Of a stretch of DNA of 64,000 bases, positions 9,090 through 17,507 are shown in pieces. Each line of letters opens with the position of its first letter. Position 1 is the first letter of the stretch. Source of the stretch: Blastopirellula marina (GTDB lineage: Bacteria; Planctomycetota; Planctomycetia; Pirellulales; Pirellulaceae); the NCBI RefSeq assembly GCF_002967715.1, contig NZ_PUIA01000016.1, positions 62,001-126,000 of the forward strand. Reading direction: 5' to 3'. The notes under the pieces are model-generated. The model ran no database searches. It was not told the DNA's origin and was given only the letters and a program-made list of their open reading frames with translations. Both the position numbers and the translations under genes were made by a program.

Positions 9090-9632
9090 TTACCTCGAGC
9101 AACTAGCGCCCTGGTTCCATGGCATCTTGGCCAGCAGCATCGCCATGCCACAGGTATCGGTAATGCCGGCGAACATTAGTCCTGCACCAACAAACGCCGA
9201 GAGACCGGCGAAGTAAGGGTGGACGAATATGCCAAGTAGCGCCCCTACCAGGACGAGGAAGCCTGCTGCAATTCGTACCTGGCGTTCCAGGGAGATCGTC
9301 TTCTTGCCACGCACGACCGGCAGTCCAGCCGAGGCCCAGGCATCGGTGCCGCCGGAGACGTTGACGACGTTCTCATACCCTGCGGCGACAAACTTCTCGC
9401 AGGCCTTGCCGGCGCGGTTGCCGGACTTGCAGATCACATAAAGAGGCTTGTCGGCCGAACCATTGCGAGCTTCCATCACTTCCTTAGGAGCGAGGCGATC
9501 AAGTGGTTTATTAACTGCTTTGGTGGCGTGGACTTCCTCGTATTCAGCGGGAGTTCGCACGTCGATCAGATCGCAGTGCCCCGATTCCAGGAGCTTGTTC
9601 AGTTCTTGAGGAGAAATTGTATTAACGCTCAT
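9090..9632 (-). CDS. Rhodanese-domain protein with C-terminal membrane domain
   Basis: 180 residues. Residues 1-105 form a rhodanese domain: DLIDVRTPAEYEEVH, then the active-site loop VICKSGNRAGKACEKF with the sulfur-accepting cysteine, and GYENVVNVSGGTDAW. A basic stretch and two hydrophobic helices follow (residues ~125-170, IAAGFLVLVGALLGIF and FVGAGLMFAGITDTCGMAML), a DUF2892-like tail that anchors it to the membrane. Of two adjacent ATGs the second (9632) is placed better relative to AAAGGAGG. It lies downstream of an ArsR regulator with a candidate operator in the gap, suggesting sulfide or persulfide handling. Confidence 0.85.
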   Translation of the reverse strand: MSVNTISPQELNKLLESGHCDLIDVRTPAEYEEVHATKAVNKPLDRLAPKEVMEARNGSADKPLYVICKSGNRAGKACEKFVAAGYENVVNVSGGTDAWASAGLPVVRGKKTISLERQVRIAAGFLVLVGALLGIFVHPYFAGLSAFVGAGLMFAGITDTCGMAMLLAKMPWNQGASCSR

Positions 9633-9660
9633 CATTCCCTCCTTTGTCGCCTTAACTGTA

Positions 9661-9680
9661 ATGTCGTGATGTGACGATAT
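9661..9680 (-). promoter_or_regulatory. Candidate ArsR operator upstream of the rhodanese gene
   Basis: ATGTCG (9661-9666), 8 bases, CGATAT (9675-9680). It matches the site in front of arsR (10048-10067) in arm sequence, with one mismatch, and exactly in spacing. It lies 28 bases before the rhodanese start. Confidence 0.55.
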
Positions 9681-9701
9681 GTCTTGGTAAAAAAGGGGAG
9701 G

Positions 9702-10025
9702 CTACGTGCCGGCCCCGGTTAAAAATCGACTTTCGATGCAGGCCATGATGTCTTCTAGGTGGGGTTCTGCCACCGAGTAGTAGACACGCCGGCCATCTCG
9801 CTCGCTTGTAAAGAAGCCACATCGTTGCATCAAACGAAGGTGCTCCGATGCGAGGTTTTCAGCGATGCCGCAGTCCTCTGCAATCTCTCCGACCGTATAC
9901 CTACCATGGAGCAAAAGCTGGACCATCCGGAGACGTACCGGGTGAGCCAATGCCTTGAGGCACTCAGCCGCTTGGCTAAGAGCATCCATCTCTAGAGGGG
10001 GCTTGTTGGTCGTTTTCTTGGGCAT
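9702..10025 (-). CDS. ArsR-family transcriptional repressor
   Basis: A 107-residue winged-helix regulator. The helix-turn-helix reads YTVGEIAEDCGIAENLASEH, with the recognition helix ending LRLMQRCGFF and the wing ERDGRRVYYS. Four cysteines (in AAEC, EDCG, QRCG and MACIE) could serve as a thiol or metal sensor; the arsenic/cadmium ELCVC signature is absent, which favours a sulfur- or redox-responsive role (inference). The start at 10025 has AGGAG 8 bases upstream; an earlier ATG at 10043 lacks this. It is co-oriented with the rhodanese gene 66 bases downstream, and both are preceded by the same inverted repeat, so it probably represses itself and the rhodanese. Confidence 0.88.
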   Translation of the reverse strand: MPKKTTNKPPLEMDALSQAAECLKALAHPVRLRMVQLLLHGRYTVGEIAEDCGIAENLASEHLRLMQRCGFFTSERDGRRVYYSVAEPHLEDIMACIESRFLTGAGT

Positions 10026-10047
10026 AATCGCATCTCCTGCCATAAAT

Positions 10048-10067
10048 ATATCGTCAGTTCGCGATAT
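10048..10067 (-). promoter_or_regulatory. Candidate ArsR operator upstream of arsR
   Basis: A perfect inverted repeat ATATCG (10048-10053), 8 bases, CGATAT (10062-10067), 22 bases before the regulator start codon. The same architecture recurs at 9661-9680. Confidence 0.6.
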
Positions 10068-10140
10068 GTCAATAAGTTAAAAGAGGCGAGAATCGAATGT
10101 TTTCCGATTTTCTTTAGAGGAGGAGAGCGAAATGGGGCGT

Positions 10141-11529
10141 CTAGAAGTCTCGAAATGGCTGCCGAGGCTCGGTGGCTTCCATTTCTTGTTGCCACTCGGC
10201 CAGTCGCTGCTTGAGGGCCAGGACTTTGTCAGGGTGTTTTTGCGACAAGTCGTTCTTTTCGCCGATATCGTCCGGCAAGTGGTACAGGCCCTTGGCCTTC
10301 TTGCTGTCGATCCACTTCCAGTTGCCAATCCGAACGGCAACTTCATTTCGCCGTTGCCAGAACATTTCATTTCGCGGTGACTCGATCTTTCCTTGCAGTA
10401 CCGGAAGCATGTCAAAGCCATCGTAAGTTGTGCCGACGGGAAGGGGCGTGCCTGTTGCCGAGCATGCGGTGGGGAAGACTTCTAAGGCCGTGAGAAAGGC
10501 GTCGCTCGTCTTGCCAGCAGGAACTTGTCCAGGCCAGCGAACGATGCAGGGGACGCGGTTGCCACCTTCCCACATGGTCGACTTTTGGCCTTGCAGCGGC
10601 TGGTTATCGGCCAGGCCGCTGCCGCCGTTATCGGAGAAAAAGATCACGAGGGTGTTGTCAGCAATTTCGTAACGGTCCAGTCGATCGAGAATCGTACCGA
10701 TGGCGGCATCCATTTCGGTAACAGCGGCCATGTACCCCAAACGTCGCTGTTCCTTGAGACTCTTCCCATTGGATGTCTCGTACATGGCCAGATATTCCGG
10801 TGAAGCCTGGACACTGCCGCGAACTTCGCGATCGAGGTTGGAAGCCCCGTGAGGTGCATTGAACGGAATATAAAGAAAGAAGGGGCGATCGTGATTCTGG
10901 TCGATAAACTTCAGCGCATGGTCTCGAAACAGCGTCGTGCAGTACGTCCCTTTATCTTTGGTAGTGGGCTCGTTCCCTGCAAACATCGACGGCACGCCGT
11001 ATCGCTCGTGGGTGAAGTAGTCGATGCCCGTATTACAGAAACCATAGAAGTCGTTAAAGCCTCGTTGTAGCGGCAGAAATCGCTTCAATTGACCTCCATC
11101 CCATTTTCCGTAACACCCACATGCGTATCCCGCATCGCTCAAGACGTTAGATAGAAAGATCTCACGCACATCCGTTCCCAGGATATGCTCAGGCGAGACG
11201 GCATATTCTTCGGGCGAGTAAAGATGCCCGTCGTCGACGCGGTCGTTACGAATCATGTCGTAGGTTCCGTTGCGCTGGGGATACCGCCCCGTCAGAAAAG
11301 CGGCCCGCGACGGCGTGCAGGCATTCCAGGCGACATAGAAACTGGTTAGCCGTGTACCTTCCTGGGCTAATCGATCCAAGCGAGGCGTGCGGACATCGGT
11401 AGCTCCGAACGATCCTAAATCGTGATAGCCTTGATCGTCGGAAACGATTAACACGATGTTGGCCGGACGGTCGGCCGCCAGTAAAACAGCTGGAGCAAAA
11501 AGCAGAACAATACCAATCAACGCACGCAT
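10141..11529 (-). CDS. Sulfatase 1 (type I, formylglycine-dependent)
   Basis: A secreted sulfatase of 462 residues. Signal peptide ending VLLAA, then the metal-binding NIVLIVSDDQGYHDLG and the activation motif CTPSRAAFLTGR with Cys 71 as the residue to be converted to formylglycine. A later DNTLVIFFSDNGGSG supplies further calcium ligands, and GLYHLPDDIGEKNDL is the usual C-terminal block. The substrate is unknown; sulfated polysaccharide is the family norm in planctomycetes. The start at 11529 is preferred over 11538 because it gives a clean signal peptide. It is followed by the ArsR locus and preceded in the same direction by an unknown gene. Confidence 0.93.
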   Translation of the reverse strand: MRALIGIVLLFAPAVLLAADRPANIVLIVSDDQGYHDLGSFGATDVRTPRLDRLAQEGTRLTSFYVAWNACTPSRAAFLTGRYPQRNGTYDMIRNDRVDDGHLYSPEEYAVSPEHILGTDVREIFLSNVLSDAGYACGCYGKWDGGQLKRFLPLQRGFNDFYGFCNTGIDYFTHERYGVPSMFAGNEPTTKDKGTYCTTLFRDHALKFIDQNHDRPFFLYIPFNAPHGASNLDREVRGSVQASPEYLAMYETSNGKSLKEQRRLGYMAAVTEMDAAIGTILDRLDRYEIADNTLVIFFSDNGGSGLADNQPLQGQKSTMWEGGNRVPCIVRWPGQVPAGKTSDAFLTALEVFPTACSATGTPLPVGTTYDGFDMLPVLQGKIESPRNEMFWQRRNEVAVRIGNWKWIDSKKAKGLYHLPDDIGEKNDLSQKHPDKVLALKQRLAEWQQEMEATEPRQPFRDF

Positions 11530-11613
11530 ACAGGCCATCTCATTAAACGAGGGAATGGGCTCAAGCAGGTGCGTTTCAGGATAGCGGTTCTGTACAGCGA
11601 AACAAGCTTTCGC

Positions 11614-12426
11614 CTACGCCGCTGCCAAGATCTCATTTTTCAAGTGAGAGAAATGTCCAATCGAATCGGCGAAGAATTCTTCAGGCAGGATGGCGTAACG
11701 ATCGAGGGTCGCCTCGGTGTGTTTCCACCCCATCTGGGCAGCAATGTCGAAGGCCTTGAGTCCATGGTGAATACGTTCCTCTTTGCGATCGAACTTCCAA
11801 AACTGAAGCCAGTAGCCGATTGGGAAGTAAGCAAAGCGAACCGCCGGCATCAGGGCCAGTGACTTCATCAACGGCCAATCGAATTGATCGACGGCTGTTT
11901 CGATTCGTGGACCGACGACGGTCTCTTGTTCATTCAAAAAGTGCGTTTCAAAGATGTCTCGTTTCGCTTGATCGGTGAGCTGCTCACCGTTGCGATTGGC
12001 GGTGTGCACGCACTTCAGTGCGGCGAGTAAGTGTGGATCTACCAGCTTTTCCGTGTCAGGATGATCGCCGTAGAGTTTGGTAAAGTGGTACGTCGTGTAG
12101 ATCTGAACGCAGACCCTGCGGTTGACCTCTCGGAACGCTTCGGCGAATGCTTCCAAGGCGTCGAGCTTTTGCCTTCGCTGGGCAGATGCAAGGCAGTATT
12201 GGCACGAGAGGAGCTTGCCCAGGTTCATTCCGAAGGCAAAGTAGCCCCTCGCCCAGAGTGCCCCATGGGCGGCGATAAGCGGAAAAATGTGGTTGCGACC
12301 CGAGTCTTCGTAGACGTGATGATAGGTAGCAGCACGCTGCGATAGCTGACGAGTTGTTCCAGCCAGGCGGACGGCCTCTGCGTGAAACGCATCGTATGTG
12401 CGTTTCAATTGGGCAAACGTTTTCAT
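11614..12426 (-). CDS. Conserved-looking protein of unknown function
   Basis: 270 residues, no signal peptide, mostly alpha-helical and rich in Ala, His and aromatic residues. I do not recognise a family. Visible features are a CQYCLAS pair of cysteines (residues ~78-85), a repeated His/Tyr pattern (ATYHHVYEDSGRNHIFPL) and two mildly hydrophobic stretches (LALMPAVRFAYFPIGYWLQF). The start at 12426 has an AGGG element just upstream; a longer frame to 12510 looks non-coding. It lies 84 bases upstream of sulfatase 1 on the same strand, so co-transcription is possible. The codon pattern looks like that of its neighbours. Confidence 0.68.
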   Translation of the reverse strand: MKTFAQLKRTYDAFHAEAVRLAGTTRQLSQRAATYHHVYEDSGRNHIFPLIAAHGALWARGYFAFGMNLGKLLSCQYCLASAQRRQKLDALEAFAEAFREVNRRVCVQIYTTYHFTKLYGDHPDTEKLVDPHLLAALKCVHTANRNGEQLTDQAKRDIFETHFLNEQETVVGPRIETAVDQFDWPLMKSLALMPAVRFAYFPIGYWLQFWKFDRKEERIHHGLKAFDIAAQMGWKHTEATLDRYAILPEEFFADSIGHFSHLKNEILAAA

Positions 12427-12654
12427 AGCCCTAGACCTTGTTCTTCGAGTAATGTGTGGGATGTTTTTTAGCTCACAAGTGGTAGACCGAGCGGGGTAGA
12501 TCGAAGACAACCTGTAAAAGTAAATAATTCTGGTGTTTGCCCAGAAACGCGTAGAATGTCTTTAGGCTTGCATGTCCAGCGCAGTAGGCCAATCAGAAGA
12601 TTTTCAAGCGAGCTTAACCCTAGTCGCTTCCCCCCATCGCCTAAGGAGAGACCC

Positions 12655-14166
12655 ATGATTACGACGACGACTGCCCCTGTCGCCCGTCCTGAAACCCAAG
12701 CATTCATCGATCAGGACCATAAGCTACTGATTGACGGTCATTGGCAACCGGCGGAGACGGGAAAGAAGTTTGAAGTGGTGAACCCGGCTACAGGCAAGGT
12801 AATCGCTGAAGTAGCCGAAGGTGGCCAGCAAGATGTCAACAAAGCCGTCGCCGCTGCGAGAAAGGCATTCGAGAGTGGGCCATGGCCGGCGATGACAGCT
12901 TCTGAGCGAGGCAAGCTACTATGGCGACTAGCCGACCTGATGGAACAGCGCATCGAAGAGTTTGCCGAGATCGAATCACTTGACAATGGCAAGCCCAAAG
13001 CTGTTGCCGCAGCAGCAGATGTTCCGCTGGCAATCGATCTGTTTCGCTACATGGCCGGCTGGGCCACCAAGATTGAAGGAACGACGATTCCAATCTCGGT
13101 ACCCTATCTCGATGGGGCTGAGTTCCATAGCTACACGCTTAGAGAACCCGTAGGTGTGGTCGGGCAGATTATCCCGTGGAACTTCCCCTTGCTAATGGCA
13201 GCTTGGAAGTTGGGGCCGGCACTGGCCGCTGGATGCACCGTTGTGCTCAAGGTCGCGGAAGAAACACCGCTGAGTGCCTTGCGGTTGGCTCACGTGATTC
13301 AAGAGGCAGGCTTTCCACCAGGCGTTGTGAATGTGATTACCGGTTTCGGCGAGACCGCCGGGGCGGCTCTGTCAGCTCATCCCGACGTCGACAAGGTGGC
13401 GTTCACCGGATCGACCGAAGTGGGCAAGCTGATCGTCAAAGCGGCAGGCGAAACTAATTTGAAGAAGATCTCGCTCGAACTGGGTGGTAAGAGCCCGAAC
13501 ATCATCATGCCGGATGCCGATATTCCAGCCGCGATTGCCGGGGCGGCCAACGCGATCTTCTTCAATCACGGCCAGTGCTGCTGTGCCGGTTCGCGTTTGT
13601 TCGTTCATCGCAGCCACTTCAATCAAGTCGTCGAAGGGGTGGCGGAGCAAGCCAGGAAGATCAAGCTCGGTCCCGGGATGCATCCTGATTCCGACATGGG
13701 GCCGATGGTATCCCAGATTCAACAAGATCGCGTTTGTAGCTATCTCGACATTGGTGAGAAGGAAGGGGCCACGGCAGTCTGCGGCGGCAAGAGGGCAGAT
13801 AGCGAAGGGTACTTTGTCGAGCCAACCGTTCTGGTCGATACCCACGAGAACATGAAAGTGATCAAGGAAGAAATCTTCGGCCCAGTCGTTGCCGCGGTGC
13901 CTTTCGACGATATCGAGGAAGTCATCGCCACTGCGAACGACAGCATCTACGGCCTGGCTGCGGCGGTTTGGACCAAGGATATCAGTCTGGGGCACCGGAT
14001 CGCGAAACGTATCAAGGCCGGTACCGTGTGGATGAACTGCTATAACGTGTTTGATGCCTCGCTTCCTTTTGGTGGTTACAAGCAATCAGGCTGGGGACGT
14101 GAAATGGGGTACGAAGCGATTCAGCTCTACACGCAGACGAAAGCGGTCACGCTGCAGCTGAAATAG
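12655..14166 (+). CDS. NAD(P)-dependent aldehyde dehydrogenase
   Basis: A 503-residue cytoplasmic enzyme that oxidises an aldehyde to its acid. Seen: GQIIPWNFPLLMAAWK (cofactor site), FTGSTEVGKLI, the catalytic glutamate in LELGGKSPNIIM, the catalytic cysteine in FFNHGQCCCAGSRLFVH, and EEIFGPVVAAVPFDD near the end. The length is standard. The start at 12655 has AAGGAGA at ideal spacing; in-frame codons further upstream look non-coding. Closest in style to the betaine/phenylacetaldehyde dehydrogenase group, but the substrate cannot be fixed. It stands alone with a terminator-like hairpin behind it. Confidence 0.94.
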   Translation: MITTTTAPVARPETQAFIDQDHKLLIDGHWQPAETGKKFEVVNPATGKVIAEVAEGGQQDVNKAVAAARKAFESGPWPAMTASERGKLLWRLADLMEQRIEEFAEIESLDNGKPKAVAAAADVPLAIDLFRYMAGWATKIEGTTIPISVPYLDGAEFHSYTLREPVGVVGQIIPWNFPLLMAAWKLGPALAAGCTVVLKVAEETPLSALRLAHVIQEAGFPPGVVNVITGFGETAGAALSAHPDVDKVAFTGSTEVGKLIVKAAGETNLKKISLELGGKSPNIIMPDADIPAAIAGAANAIFFNHGQCCCAGSRLFVHRSHFNQVVEGVAEQARKIKLGPGMHPDSDMGPMVSQIQQDRVCSYLDIGEKEGATAVCGGKRADSEGYFVEPTVLVDTHENMKVIKEEIFGPVVAAVPFDDIEEVIATANDSIYGLAAAVWTKDISLGHRIAKRIKAGTVWMNCYNVFDASLPFGGYKQSGWGREMGYEAIQLYTQTKAVTLQLK

Positions 14167-14192
14167 TCGAAATTGCGGGGAAAGTTTTTTTT

Positions 14193-14226
14193 AAGTCACG
14201 GTTTTCTCGTCAGGAAACCGTGACTT
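14193..14226 (+). terminator. Hairpin terminator after the aldehyde dehydrogenase gene
   Basis: A stem of about 13 bp, AAGTCACGGTTTTC (14193-14206) with GGAAACCGTGACTT (14213-14226), containing G-U pairs and a short loop, preceded by a T8 run. It starts 27 bases past the stop. Confidence 0.75.
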
Positions 14227-14244
14227 TGGCTTTAGAAAGGAGCA

Positions 14245-15747
14245 ATGTCGATTTGTTTTTTCCTGAAAGTTATGAATCTCATGTACCGCACGATTGCCAC
14301 GTTGTTTCTTTGGGCTATTTGTTGCACCACAATTTCTGCCGCTAAGCCAAATCTGCTTCTCATTGTGGCCGACGATATGGGATACGGTGACCTGTCGTGC
14401 TATGGCTCGCAGCAGATTCAGACTCCCAATCTCGATCGCCTGGCGAGCGGTGGTGTGCGTTGCACAAACGGATATGTTTCTGGCTCTGTTTGCGCTCCTT
14501 CCCGTGCCGGATTAATGACCGGTCGTTATGGTGGGCGATTTGGCTTCGAGCATAATCTCAGCCATCCTGAGGGGCTCGAGGATGAGTTCGCCGGGATCCC
14601 ACTTGATGAAATACTGCTGCCGCAACGGCTCAAAGAGCAGGGATACCGTACTGGGCTGATCGGCAAGTGGCATCTAGGCGAGTCAGTGGCAGGGCATCAC
14701 CCCTTGGAGCGTGGCTTCGACTTCTTCTTTGGAATGTTAGGCGGTAGTCACGCTTACTTTCCAACCGTGGAGAAGAATCGCCTGCTCTTCAATCATGAGG
14801 CACCCCAAGAGATTCGAACTCCTTACCTCACCGACTGGTTTACGCTAGAGGCGATCGATTTCATACAAGCCGAAGGCAAAGCGAAAGGGATGAATGGCGA
14901 ACAACCGTGGTTTCTCTATCTTTCGTACAACACGCCTCATGGACCCATGCAAGCCAAGGCGGAAGATATCGAACAATACGCTCATATCCATAACAAGACC
15001 CGCCAAATCTACTGCGCTATGCAAGCGTGTATGGACCAGAACATTGGCAAAATTATTGACTCGCTGGAGTCGACTGGCCAGCTTGAGAACACACTCATTG
15101 CGTTTATCTCCGATAATGGCGGGTCGGTGGAAGTTTCTCACGCGGTGAATGCTCCCCTGCGAGGTACCAAGGGAACGTTTCTCGAGGGAGGCATTCGCGT
15201 GCCAACCATCTATCACTGGCCGGCCCGACTACCTCGCGGGAAAGTTTACGATAAGCCAGTGATCTCTCTGGACGTGATGAATACGTTTGTCATTGCTGCT
15301 GGTGGCAAGGTTCCTTCTGCTGGGGAGACCGAACCACGAACAGGACGCGGGAAAAATAACTTGCCGATCTACGATGGTGTCGACCTCGTACCACATTTTC
15401 GAGGAGAAACTAAAGAAGCCCCCCACGACACGCTCTATTGGCGAATGGCACTACGCGGTGCGGCCATTCGCGAAGGGGACTGGAAGCTGCTTCTTCCGGC
15501 CTCGCAGTTGCCTCAGTTGTACAACCTGAAAGACGACATCGGCGAGACGACCAACCTGATTCAGGATCAACCTGAGACAGCGGCTCGACTACTTGGGAAG
15601 TTGGTCCGATGGGAAGGCACGCTCGAACGGAACCCGTTGTTCATTTCCGATCCGAATTGGTCACAATACAACAAGCGACTATACGATAAGACTTTCTCGC
15701 TCGAACAGCCTTTGCCTGACAGTGAGGAAGATATCTGGTCATTTTGA
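14245..15747 (+). CDS. Sulfatase 2 (type I, formylglycine-dependent)
   Basis: 500 residues from the first ATG, which follows AAAGGAG very closely (2 bases); starts at 14272 or 14281 also give a complete signal peptide, ending CCTTISA. Metal-binding LLLIVADDMGYGDLSCYG is followed by the activation motif CAPSRAGLMTGR (Cys 83 from the first start) and IGKWHLGESVAGHHPLERGF. IAFISDNGGSVEVSH gives further metal ligands. Substrate unknown. The gene is followed after about 105 bases by the Tat-exported unknown gene on the same strand. Confidence 0.92.
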   Translation: MSICFFLKVMNLMYRTIATLFLWAICCTTISAAKPNLLLIVADDMGYGDLSCYGSQQIQTPNLDRLASGGVRCTNGYVSGSVCAPSRAGLMTGRYGGRFGFEHNLSHPEGLEDEFAGIPLDEILLPQRLKEQGYRTGLIGKWHLGESVAGHHPLERGFDFFFGMLGGSHAYFPTVEKNRLLFNHEAPQEIRTPYLTDWFTLEAIDFIQAEGKAKGMNGEQPWFLYLSYNTPHGPMQAKAEDIEQYAHIHNKTRQIYCAMQACMDQNIGKIIDSLESTGQLENTLIAFISDNGGSVEVSHAVNAPLRGTKGTFLEGGIRVPTIYHWPARLPRGKVYDKPVISLDVMNTFVIAAGGKVPSAGETEPRTGRGKNNLPIYDGVDLVPHFRGETKEAPHDTLYWRMALRGAAIREGDWKLLLPASQLPQLYNLKDDIGETTNLIQDQPETAARLLGKLVRWEGTLERNPLFISDPNWSQYNKRLYDKTFSLEQPLPDSEEDIWSF

Positions 15748-15852
15748 TCGATGCCGTAATCCTGGGGAATCTGTTTTCCTTTCCCCTTGCAGCGCGATAC
15801 AAAGATAGGTGCGCGGAAGCCCCACCCATCCTCATTCCCCGGAGGAATCGCC

Positions 15853-17388
15853 ATGCCCCTATCTCGTCGTCAGATGCTTCAATCGAGTGCCCTCGCCGGT
15901 GGCCTGCTTTCCCTGGGAGATCTTGGTCTGCTCTCTCAGCTTCGTCCCGTTTCGGCCGCAGAAGCGAAATTGGATCCTAGCGTCGTGCGGCTTGATCCCA
16001 GCATTGAACCGCTGGTACGGCTGATCGAGGAAACACCGCGCGACAAGCTCTTGGAAGAGATCGCCGCGAAGGTAAAGAAGGGGACCAGTTATCGCGAAGT
16101 GCTCGCTGCGCTGCTACTGGTGGGGGTGAAGAACGTCGAGCCGCGACCAAGTGTCGGGCACAAGTTTCACGCCGTACTAGTTGTGAATTCGGCTCACCTG
16201 GCAAGCTTGTCTTCGCCGGATGAGCATCGCTGGCTACCGATCTTCTGGGCGCTGGATCACTACAAGTCGGCCGCGCAGCGTGATGTCGAAGAGCGGGGTG
16301 ATTGGACGATGTCGGCCATGGACGACAGCAAGATCCTGCCGCACGGCAAGGCCAAGACGCAGTTCAGCGAAGCAATGGATGACTGGGATGAAGAAAAAGC
16401 AGGCGTCGCCGCAGCCAGCCTGGCACGTACCGGCGGTGCGAATGAAATCTATCGCTTGCTGTTTCGATACGGATCGCGCGATTATCGCAGTATCGGCCAC
16501 AAGGCGATTTACGTTGCCAACAGCTATCGCACGTTAGGATGTATCGGCTGGCAGCATGCCGAGCCTGTGCTTCGCAGCTTGACCTATGCGTTATTGATGC
16601 ATGAAGGAAGCAACCCCGCCAAGCGGGATGACGAGGCCGACCGGCCTTTCAGGCGTAACGAAGAAATCGCCGCGAAGTTGCGTGACGATTGGACTACCGG
16701 AAAACTCGATCCAGTCGCAACGCAGGCGATGATCGAGGCGCTGCGAAGCGGCTCGAATGACGATGCCTGTGATCAGGTTGTCCAGTTGATCAACGGTGGA
16801 GCCCATCCGCAATCGATATGGGATGCCTTGCACGTGGTGGCCGGTGAAATGGTGATGCAGCAACCGGCAATTGTTCCGTTGCACAGCGTCACCACGACGA
16901 ATGCCCTCCGCTACGCCTACGAAACCTGCGGCGATGATGCAACGCGTCGGCTGTTGCTGCTGCAAAACGCTGCGTTTCTGCCCATGTTCCGCGGCGGTAT
17001 GCGAGGACGTGGTGGGGTTAAGGATGTGAGTATTACCACACTTGACCCTCAGAAGCCGGAAGGAGATCCGGCAGAGGCAGTAGAAACCATTTTCGCTGAA
17101 CTGGGTAGTAACCCAATGAATGCTGCGAAAATGACGCTGGGCTATTTGCAAGATTCAGAGAACCACTCGGCCAAGGCCAAGCAGTTGATCGATGCGGCCC
17201 GCGTGCTGGTGTTCCGCAAGGGAGACAACGCCCACGACTACAAATTCAGTTCCGCAATCCTGGAAGATTACTACCACGTATCACCCCAGTGGCGAGACAC
17301 GTATCTGGCCTCGAATATCTTCCTGCTCAGGGATTCCCAGCGGGCAGATAACCGGCTTGTGCAGCGGATTCAGGCCGCACTGACCTAA
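15853..17388 (+). CDS. Tat-exported protein of unknown function with an internal duplication
   Basis: 511 residues from an ATG with GGAGG 7 bases upstream. The N-terminus SRRQMLQSSALAGGLLSLG is a twin-arginine signal. I do not recognise a family. Two related helical segments are visible. Residues ~72-135 contain GTSYREVLAALLLVGV and GHKFHAVLVVNSAHL. Residues ~308-376 contain GAHPQSIWDALHVVAG and VPLHSVTTTNALRYAY. In both, a His-x-Val-x-x-x-Asn core is followed by an Arg and a hydrophobic run (RWLPIFWALDHYK, RRLLLLQNAAFLPMF). The shared histidines suggest a metal or cofactor site (inference). Export by Tat, which carries folded proteins, fits a cofactor. It sits between sulfatase 2 and the TPR-AAA operon. 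Confidence 0.75.
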   Translation: MPLSRRQMLQSSALAGGLLSLGDLGLLSQLRPVSAAEAKLDPSVVRLDPSIEPLVRLIEETPRDKLLEEIAAKVKKGTSYREVLAALLLVGVKNVEPRPSVGHKFHAVLVVNSAHLASLSSPDEHRWLPIFWALDHYKSAAQRDVEERGDWTMSAMDDSKILPHGKAKTQFSEAMDDWDEEKAGVAAASLARTGGANEIYRLLFRYGSRDYRSIGHKAIYVANSYRTLGCIGWQHAEPVLRSLTYALLMHEGSNPAKRDDEADRPFRRNEEIAAKLRDDWTTGKLDPVATQAMIEALRSGSNDDACDQVVQLINGGAHPQSIWDALHVVAGEMVMQQPAIVPLHSVTTTNALRYAYETCGDDATRRLLLLQNAAFLPMFRGGMRGRGGVKDVSITTLDPQKPEGDPAEAVETIFAELGSNPMNAAKMTLGYLQDSENHSAKAKQLIDAARVLVFRKGDNAHDYKFSSAILEDYYHVSPQWRDTYLASNIFLLRDSQRADNRLVQRIQAALT

Positions 17389-17507
17389 TCGACCTGCGGG
17401 GAGACGATCTCGGAAAAATGCCCGAGGGAGAGTGGGCAAGGCATCCCCCACGTGGCATGATAGGGGAGTCTTACGGAACTGACTTTCGCTGTAGATGATG
17501 GGTGTCT

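Noticed and set aside
13372-14085. 237-codon frame opposite the aldehyde dehydrogenase
   Set aside because: Shadow of a gene with all catalytic motifs intact.
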